From NCBI GenBank assembly GCA_947585865.1, contig CANPXH010000022.1, positions 1-36,691 of the forward strand: 36,691 nt of DNA, in the 5' to 3' direction. The notes under the pieces were generated by a model. The model saw only the letters and a program-made list of their open reading frames with translations, searched no databases and was not told the DNA's origin. The DNA comes from an uncultured Clostridia bacterium (GTDB taxonomy: Bacteria; Bacillota; Clostridia; Lachnospirales; CAG-274). The translations under genes and the position numbers were made by a program. This document shows positions 31,138 through 36,691 of this stretch, piece by piece. Every line of letters begins with the position of its first letter. Positions within the stretch are counted from its first letter, which is position 1.

Positions 31138-31183
31138 AGGCTTTTGCAAAGGCGATACCACATCGTTTGCAAAAGCCTGTTTT
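31138..31183. terminator. Bidirectional terminator between rfbD and phnX
   Basis: AGGCTTTTGCAAA (31138-31150) and TTTGCAAAAGCCT (31166-31178) form a perfect 13-bp stem with an inner CGAT/ATCG pair. GTTTT follows on the plus strand, TTTTC on the minus. Confidence 0.88.
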
Positions 31184-31184
31184 A

Positions 31185-31979
31185 TCATATATCTATTTTA
31201 TTTTCCAGCTGAGCGATTATGTAAGGCAGAGACTTTATGTTGTCCATAACGTAGTCTGCGCCTGCTTTAAGGAATTTTTCACGCACACGTTTTCTTTCCT
31301 CTTCCTTCTGCTCATCGGTAAGCTTTTGGAAGTCGCCGTAGGACATACCCATTTCGGAGGAACCGTCTATAATGCCCACGGATATCACGCCTGCATTTAT
31401 TCCTTCTTTAATATCGCTTACGGTATCCCCCACCTTTATTACAGACTTAACGGAGGTTATGCCCAGCTTTTCCATATTCTTGAATATCATATAGGGCAGC
31501 GGCCTGCCGTAGCCGTTCACATCCTCAGAGTTCACCCAAAGATCCACCTTCACGCCCTTGCTCCCGGCCAATTCCTCCAAAACATTCATCATTTCGTGGG
31601 TATAGCTTGTTGTGGAGCCTATCCATATGCCGGATTCTCTTATGGTGTCAAGGGTTCTTTTTACATATTCCTTTGGCTCGGAATATTTTTTGAACTTATT
31701 TATTATTATCTGCTCAAAGCGTCTGCTAAGCTCCATGATATCCCCTTCGTTGGGCTCCATGCCCGTTTTTTCATACCACAGGCGTGTGATATCGGGATGA
31801 CCGATCATTCTTCTGATGTGATCCTGCTTGTCTATGCCCATGCTTCTTCTTGTAAGAGCCTCATCGATAATAATGCCGTATTCGGCAAAAAGGTCTATAA
31901 AGCTTTCAACTGTAGCCATACAACCGTAGTCTATGATAGTGCCTGCCCAGTCCAGTATAACAGCTTCGATTTTTTTCAT
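31185..31979 (-). CDS. phnX: Phosphonoacetaldehyde hydrolase (phosphonatase)
   Basis: 264 aa from ATG 31979 after AAAGGAGATCACT. This is a HAD-family protein with ILDWAGTIIDYG (nucleophile Asp10) and MGIDKQDHIRRM containing the Schiff-base Lys51, the two features that distinguish phosphonatases from other HAD enzymes. STTSYTHEMM and VGDTVSDIKEGINAG complete the site. It splits phosphonoacetaldehyde to acetaldehyde and phosphate. The usual partner transaminase phnW is not present in this window, so the substrate source is unknown. Confidence 0.92.
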   Translation of the reverse strand: MKKIEAVILDWAGTIIDYGCMATVESFIDLFAEYGIIIDEALTRRSMGIDKQDHIRRMIGHPDITRLWYEKTGMEPNEGDIMELSRRFEQIIINKFKKYSEPKEYVKRTLDTIRESGIWIGSTTSYTHEMMNVLEELAGSKGVKVDLWVNSEDVNGYGRPLPYMIFKNMEKLGITSVKSVIKVGDTVSDIKEGINAGVISVGIIDGSSEMGMSYGDFQKLTDEQKEEERKRVREKFLKAGADYVMDNIKSLPYIIAQLENKIDI

Positions 31980-32019
31980 AGTGATCTCCTTTGTTTTTTA
32001 TTTATACATTATTAATTAG

Positions 32020-32047
32020 ATTATAACACAAATTTGAGGAAATTCAA
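32020..32047 (-). promoter_or_regulatory. phnX promoter candidate
   Basis: On the minus strand TTGAAT, a 16-bp spacer and TATAAT (complement of 32020-32025), about 40 bp before the start. Confidence 0.55.
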
Positions 32048-32053
32048 TTTATT

Positions 32054-32068
32054 TTTGACTCGGTCAAA
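32054..32068. promoter_or_regulatory. Operator-like palindrome upstream of phnX
   Basis: TTTGAC-TCG-GTCAAA is a perfect 6-bp inverted repeat located just behind the phnX -35 box. It is a possible regulator site; no regulator gene is adjacent. Confidence 0.35.
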
Positions 32069-32270
32069 TTTTGCCGATGGGTTTTGATAGCTGCCATTCG
32101 GTTAACAAAAAGTTCAAATATCCGTATTTTAGAAAAAGCGCTCAAAAGGGGTATTGAATTTTTGTGCAAAGTGCTTAAAAAAAACACGAAAAAAATTTTT
32201 TTAGGGCAAGCCTACAAAAATAAAGGAAGATATTTGTGTATTAATCAAACAAATATTTTCAAAAAAGAAA

Positions 32271-32299
32271 TTGACTTTTTGACGAAAACACTATATAAT
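32271..32299 (+). promoter_or_regulatory. Strong promoter of the scaffoldin-like surface protein
   Basis: TTGACT (32271-32276), 17-bp spacer and TATAAT (32294-32299). A second TATAAT-like box follows at 32306-32312. The leader is about 80 nt. In the gap 31980-32387 the rest is AT-rich sequence with no gene. Confidence 0.8.
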
Positions 32300-32320
32300 T
32301 CTAGTTGTATAATATTCTTA

Positions 32321-32343
32321 GGAGAAAGTATGCACATTTCTCC
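32321..32343 (+). promoter_or_regulatory. Leader hairpin masking the uORF ribosome site
   Basis: GGAGAAA (32321-32327), which is the ribosome site of the 12-codon leader ORF, is perfectly complementary to TTTCTCC (32337-32343) within that ORF. Confidence 0.5.
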
Positions 32344-32368
32344 ACTTAGGATATTCAAACACAAATAA
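32330..32368 (+). CDS. 12-codon upstream ORF (leader peptide candidate)
   Basis: ATG 32330 follows AGGAGAAAGT and encodes MHISPLRIFKHK before TAA, 19 bp upstream of the main start. The good ribosome site and its masking by a hairpin suggest a regulatory leader peptide. No run of identical codons is present, so classical amino acid attenuation is unlikely. It may be fortuitous. Confidence 0.4.
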   Translation: MHISPLRIFKHK

Positions 32369-32387
32369 ATAAAGGAGGAATTTTAAC

Positions 32388-35300
32388 ATGAAAAATGGTT
32401 CTACCAAAAGAACTATAAGCCGTGTGTTAGCTTTTGTTATGTTGGTTTCAGCAATGTTTACGAACATAATATCTGCTAATGCAGACGTTAATGACGTCTT
32501 AGGCGCAGACGATGTTATCTCAGCTGCATCAGCGGTTGTTGATGATATTGTCGATTCAGATGTTGAGGATTTAGCGGCAGTTCCTGCGGACGTTGCAGCA
32601 GCTACACAGTTCCTCAGCTATGAAGATGCCCCTTTAAGTGCTGAGGATAAGCTTCCATATGAATCTACTAACGACTTCTTTAAAGTTGTTGGCACAGCAC
32701 TGAACAGAATTAACAGTGACCATACAGCTGTTCAGGGTATCGAATTAAATAAAGCTGATGGCGGTTCTATTCAATTTACAGTAGATACGGCATCTGACGT
32801 TATACTTTACCTTGGCAGTACAAGCAGCGGCAATGAGTCAGCTTGGGCTATCGAGGAAGTAAGCACTGCTGCTGTTAAAGGCAGCGGCGTTGTATCAGGC
32901 ACCAGCAAGACTGCTCAGACTTGGAGCGGCAATGTTCCTGCAGGTACATACAAGATATATTCACCTTTAGATGCCACCAGAGACAGAGGCGTTAGAGTTT
33001 ATTACATCGGCGTTACACCGGCAGCAGGTGGCAGCACCGGAGAAGTAACTCAACCTACTACCGCAGAGCCACCACAGGGCGGCGGTGACACAGGCAATTG
33101 GGTAGCACACGAGCAGACAGGTCTTCCTGTATCTCCGGAAGCAGCTGATCTTAACTATCCTCTTGATGCAGCTTATGACGGCGTTGTAAAGGTAGATATT
33201 GAATTTACTTATACATCAGCAGACGGTAAGTTCAGCAAGGGTAACCTTTTAGGACTTAAGTCAATTAAGACAGATACATCTACCGAGGAGATCGACCATG
33301 AAGCATTCTTAAGAATAACAGATGCAGCAACAGGCGCAGCTGTTATCGGCAGAAGCGATTCAGGCGCAGCGGCAGGTAACGTTATAAACGGTAAGAACAC
33401 TCTTACATTTATAATAGACACAGCAACAAACGAAGTAAAGGCTTCACTTAACGGCGGAGCAGAAGTAACTCGTCAGAACAGAACAGATAAGACAGCTGCT
33501 AATGTTGGTTATATCAAGGCAGCTGCAAATAGACCTGTATCTATTGAAAAGGTTACTGTTTACACTCCAAAGGAAGGCGGCAGCACCGGAGAAGAAACAA
33601 CAGAGCCTACAACTGCACCAACTACTCAGCCTCAGCAGCCTGCAGGCGAGAAAGAGGTTAAGGTTTCAGTTAGCGCAACTCCTGCTTCAATAGATCTTGA
33701 CACAGCTACTGACAAGACAGTTAAGGTTGATTTCTATATCAACGAAAATTCTGCTGACAAGGGCTTTAATAACTATACGGCATTTGTAAACTTTGATCCT
33801 GCTGTTCTTAAGCCGATCAGCGCATCAAATGGTACTATCAAGCTTGCTGAGCAGGCTGCAGATGCAGTAGGCACAATGCATGATGTATATGCAAGCAATT
33901 TTGAAAATATCATAGCTCAGTTTAGTGAAAAACCGGCAGCCGGCGATACAGATTTCCCAACTGCAAATGGTACTTCTACACAGGCTGAGTTAGGAAGAAT
34001 TAAGATCGCAGACGTTGTTTACAGCGGATTTGATTTCAATGTACCTGCAAATTCAGGTTTAGCTCTTCCTAAGTTCACAGACAACGGTGTATTATTCTCA
34101 ATCACATTTGAGGCTATTGGCACCGGTGATACAAATGTAGGTATCGAATTCGGTACTCTTAATACAGTAACTAAGGAATTAGAGGAGGTTGCTAAGCTTG
34201 ACGTAGCTCCTGCTCAGACTCCTGTAAGCGTAACAGGCACACAGGGCGGCGGCGAAGATGATAATATGCTTGATCCGTTATTAGATTGTCCTCAGTCCTT
34301 ACCTATCCAGGCATATGCAGCAAACACAGCAGATGCAGGCGGAATAAAGGGTCTTACATTTACACAGAATATGGACGTTAAGGATGATGCTGCTGCACCG
34401 TTTACAGATGCAACCGGTAAAGAGCTTATCTACAGCAAGGCAGAGGATGTCGGCAACTGTATAGCAGCTGCGGCAAATGGTGAAGCTCTTACATTCGTAC
34501 CTGAGGTAGACGGTACGGTTAAGATAGCATTTAAGGTAAGCAGCGGTGACAAGGTAGCTACAGTATTTGGCGAGACCATTACATCAGGTTCTGTATCACT
34601 TTATGAATACAGAGAATATCCTGTAACAGCAGGTCAGACCTATACAGCAGGTATAGCAGGTTCTAAGATAAGAATATTCTACTTCGGCTTCACTCCAAGC
34701 AGCGGCGGCGAAGGTACAACTGAGCCTCCTACAGAGGGTACGACTGCTAAGCCTGAGGGCGAAGAGACTAAGCCCGCTCCTGAAGGCTTCAAGATCCAGG
34801 CTGATAATTATGTAGTTCACGTAGCTGATACAGCTAAGGAAGCTACTATCCCTGTTAAGGTATACAATCATCCGGGTATAAGCAATTATATCATCAAGAT
34901 CGATTACACAGGAAAGACACTTGGTGCTAATATCAAGGCTACAGACGGTAACACAGGCGACTTTAAGTACGATGCTACAATAGGTCCCGATGTTAAGAGT
35001 ATGATCGAATATATACCTGTACAAGGTGATCCAGATTATGCTCCTGCTGTACCGAGCGGCACTGATAAGGCATCAGACATTGGTGTTATCAGATATGCAG
35101 CAGTTGCTACAGAGGATGTTCCTACAGCAACAAATCCTGCAACAGTACTTAACCTTAAGTTTACTGTTCCCGCAGGAACACCGGAAGGCCAGTACCCGAT
35201 CAAGATAAGCAGCGTAACTGTTGGTCTTGACGGTCAGACTCTTGCTCCTGAGGTAGATTACGACGCTTACATCGAAGTTGTTAAGCCCGGTTCAGTTGAG

Positions 35301-36353
35301 CCGCCTACTCAGGGCACTACAGAGGCACCTACTCAGGGCACTACAGAGGCACCTACTCAGGGCACTACAGCAGCACCTACTCAGGGTACTACCGAAACAC
35401 CTAGCGAAACTACAACAACATCTTCTAGAGGTCACGGCGGCGGTGGCGGAACTTATCGTCCTCCTGTAGTAACTACTACTGAGGCTGCTCCGGAAGCTAC
35501 AACTGCTGAGAAGTCAGAAGGCGTAACAAAGGATGTTGAGGGCAATAAGGTTAGCATCAATCCTCCTACAGAGCAGAAGCCATTTGATGGATTTACAGAT
35601 ATTGGCGGCTACGGCTGGGCAGAGGATGCTATTAACAGATTGGCAAGCTTAGGTATCATTACAGGTATCGGCGACAGAATGTTTGGCCCATCACTTCCAT
35701 GCAGAAGATGTGACTTCGCTATCCTTATCAATAAGGCTCTTGGACTTAGCGTAAGCGCTACTCCAAAGAACTTCTATGATAACGTTGATACAAGCAAGTA
35801 TTACTATAACGATGTTCTCATTGGTTACAATGCAGGTATCTTAAGCGGTTATGGCAATAACTACTTCAAGCCTGAGCAGTATTGTACAAGAGAAGAAATG
35901 TTTGTTCTCGTTGCTAAGACTCTTGAGTACTTAGGTGAGGATGTAACAAGCACAAGCCAGGATGTACTTAATAAGTACGTTGACGTTGCTGATATCTCTT
36001 GGTGGTCTGCTCCATACTGCGCATTCTTAACTGATGCAGGTATCGTAACAGGTACTCCCGGTGGATATGCAGAACCTGACAGACTCATCAACAGAGCAGA
36101 AATGGCTGTTATGATCAATAAGGATTATGATTATGCACTTGAAGTATTGGCTAAGCAGATGAAGACAGGTACTCAGGCTAATGCAGAGCTTCTTGACGAA
36201 GCAGCAGAAGGCTCTGATGCGGCTGAAGCTACTACAGTAGAGGGCGCAACAGAAGAGACTACTGAGGCTACTGAGGAAGCTACTGAGGCTGACGCTGAGG
36301 CTACAACTGCCGAGGCAGAAACAGAAGCTACTACTGAAGCAGCAGCTGAATAA
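32388..36353 (+). CDS. Scaffoldin-like surface protein: two cohesin-like modules and three SLH repeats
   Basis: 1321 aa from ATG 32388, seven bases after AAAGGAGG. A signal peptide is cut near residue 32 (ISANA). Modules by approximate residue: 80-210 beta-sandwich ending VRVYYIGVTP; 235-394 lectin-like; 422-619 cohesin-like (FYINENSADKGFNNYTAFVNFDPAVL); 625-771 a second sandwich related to the first, ending IRIFYFGFTP; 801-966 second cohesin-like (IPVKVYNHPGISNYIIKIDY). Thr/Pro linkers, including four GTTEAPTQ-type repeats, join them. Residues 1066-1248 hold three SLH repeats with CRRCDF, CTREEM and INRAEM in the anchoring position. A Glu/Thr/Ala-rich tail ends the protein. SLH domains bind pyruvylated wall polymers; cohesins would hold dockerin partners. 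Cohesin assignment is moderate. Confidence 0.82.
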   Translation: MKNGSTKRTISRVLAFVMLVSAMFTNIISANADVNDVLGADDVISAASAVVDDIVDSDVEDLAAVPADVAAATQFLSYEDAPLSAEDKLPYESTNDFFKVVGTALNRINSDHTAVQGIELNKADGGSIQFTVDTASDVILYLGSTSSGNESAWAIEEVSTAAVKGSGVVSGTSKTAQTWSGNVPAGTYKIYSPLDATRDRGVRVYYIGVTPAAGGSTGEVTQPTTAEPPQGGGDTGNWVAHEQTGLPVSPEAADLNYPLDAAYDGVVKVDIEFTYTSADGKFSKGNLLGLKSIKTDTSTEEIDHEAFLRITDAATGAAVIGRSDSGAAAGNVINGKNTLTFIIDTATNEVKASLNGGAEVTRQNRTDKTAANVGYIKAAANRPVSIEKVTVYTPKEGGSTGEETTEPTTAPTTQPQQPAGEKEVKVSVSATPASIDLDTATDKTVKVDFYINENSADKGFNNYTAFVNFDPAVLKPISASNGTIKLAEQAADAVGTMHDVYASNFENIIAQFSEKPAAGDTDFPTANGTSTQAELGRIKIADVVYSGFDFNVPANSGLALPKFTDNGVLFSITFEAIGTGDTNVGIEFGTLNTVTKELEEVAKLDVAPAQTPVSVTGTQGGGEDDNMLDPLLDCPQSLPIQAYAANTADAGGIKGLTFTQNMDVKDDAAAPFTDATGKELIYSKAEDVGNCIAAAANGEALTFVPEVDGTVKIAFKVSSGDKVATVFGETITSGSVSLYEYREYPVTAGQTYTAGIAGSKIRIFYFGFTPSSGGEGTTEPPTEGTTAKPEGEETKPAPEGFKIQADNYVVHVADTAKEATIPVKVYNHPGISNYIIKIDYTGKTLGANIKATDGNTGDFKYDATIGPDVKSMIEYIPVQGDPDYAPAVPSGTDKASDIGVIRYAAVATEDVPTATNPATVLNLKFTVPAGTPEGQYPIKISSVTVGLDGQTLAPEVDYDAYIEVVKPGSVEPPTQGTTEAPTQGTTEAPTQGTTAAPTQGTTETPSETTTTSSRGHGGGGGTYRPPVVTTTEAAPEATTAEKSEGVTKDVEGNKVSINPPTEQKPFDGFTDIGGYGWAEDAINRLASLGIITGIGDRMFGPSLPCRRCDFAILINKALGLSVSATPKNFYDNVDTSKYYYNDVLIGYNAGILSGYGNNYFKPEQYCTREEMFVLVAKTLEYLGEDVTSTSQDVLNKYVDVADISWWSAPYCAFLTDAGIVTGTPGGYAEPDRLINRAEMAVMINKDYDYALEVLAKQMKTGTQANAELLDEAAEGSDAAEATTVEGATEETTEATEEATEADAEATTAEAETEATTEAAAE

Positions 36354-36370
36354 TCTTCATTTACAATATC

Positions 36371-36399
36371 GAGAGAGTCCGAAAGGACTCTCTCTTTTT
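36371..36399 (+). terminator. Strong terminator after the surface-protein gene
   Basis: GAGAGAGTCC-GAAA-GGACTCTCTC is a perfect 10-bp stem with a GNRA-type loop, followed by TTTTT, 17 bp past the stop codon. Confidence 0.92.
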
Positions 36400-36547
36400 G
36401 TGGGTAAAAATAAATAAAAGAGAATTTTTTATCATTTTCGCAGGACATTTGCGGCTGGAGTTGGAGAAGTTAATTTGTGGCTGGAGTGGAAGTAGTTGAT
36501 TGTTATGGGAATAAATTTGTGTTTATGCTAGTAGGGTAGACCTCTCA

Positions 36548-36621
36548 GTCAGCCCCGCTTAAATATATCTTTATTCAAGTTTATTGACGTGGGCTGACAG
36601 CTCCCCTTGCGAAGGGGAGCT
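36548..36621. repeat. Intergenic double hairpin (GTCAGCCC/GGGCTGAC and AGCTCCCCTT/AAGGGGAGCT)
   Basis: GTCAGCCC (36548-36555) pairs with GGGCTGAC (36591-36598). Immediately after, AGCTCCCCTT-GCG-AAGGGGAGCT (36599-36621) forms a perfect 10-bp stem followed by TTTAT. It resembles the hairpin element next to the tandem array at 26.95 kb. The remaining sequence to the window end shows no gene. Confidence 0.7.
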
Positions 36622-36691
36622 TTATGTGTGCGTCTTTCAAAGTCACTTATATAGTTTAAAAAACGATAACTTGGCTATTGCCGCCGCCTTA

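Noticed and set aside
31138..31183. Small RNA gene between rfbD and phnX
   Set aside because: The perfect stem with T-runs on both sides is explained by a bidirectional terminator.

Overview
The window looks like a chromosomal segment of an anaerobic, low-GC Gram-positive bacterium of the Bacillota, class Clostridia, probably a gut or plant-fibre associated Lachnospiraceae/Oscillospiraceae-type organism. The grounds are strong AGGAGG-type ribosome binding sites, AT-rich sigma-A promoters, S-layer-homology and cohesin-like surface proteins, a type I signal peptidase with a long cytoplasmic tail, and a mobilizable element of Firmicutes type. No 16S rRNA or other species marker is present.

Left part (1-4150): two exported proteins on the minus strand. 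One is a truncated family 1 pectate lyase running off the left edge. The other is a 1087-residue papain-fold (C1A) surface protein in which the catalytic Cys, His and Asn all appear to be replaced. Next (4151-6995) comes a very AT-rich regulatory cassette: a LytTR regulator and, divergently from a shared compact double promoter, a BlaI-like repressor, an M56 membrane metalloprotease lacking a beta-lactam sensor, and a small exported Trp/Tyr-rich peptide. From about 7.1 to 13.4 kb lies an integrative mobilizable element: a zinc-finger/RNA polymerase alpha-CTD-like protein, a MOBP relaxase, MobC, a cluster of inverted repeats that is the best oriT candidate, a Tn916 Orf7-like sigma protein, an HTH_16 protein, a 50-aa protein and a large serine recombinase. 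Its exact ends are unresolved, and the LytTR/BlaI cassette could be cargo.

The right part is a housekeeping-like chromosome. 13463-16644 (minus) is an apparent operon of a DUF2156 protein, a GNAT, AzlC, AzlD and an unknown protein. 16869-18584 is oligoendopeptidase F. 18585-20029 is a 1.4 kb gene-free stretch built from palindromic modules that recur in both orientations and whose stems change in a compensatory way. 20030-22240 is glycogen branching enzyme. 22371-26408 (minus) carries murG, a copper-amine-oxidase-N domain protein, an EamA transporter, then a terminator, a Nif11-like small protein, rsmG and a GNAT. 26489-27090 is a polypyrimidine minisatellite plus a 20-bp tandem array. 27189-28178 is a DUF1858 redox-disulfide protein and signal peptidase I. 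28365-31132 is rfbABD (dTDP-rhamnose synthesis without rfbC). 31185-31979 is a phosphonoacetaldehyde hydrolase. 32388-36353 is a 1321-residue scaffoldin-like surface protein with two cohesin-like modules and three SLH repeats, preceded by a 12-codon leader ORF.

For a hidden system, the strongest candidates are the LytTR // BlaI-M56-exported peptide cassette, the catalytically dead papain-fold protein, and the covarying modular repeats at 18.6-19.85 kb. All functions are inferred from family resemblance by eye; no searches were run.
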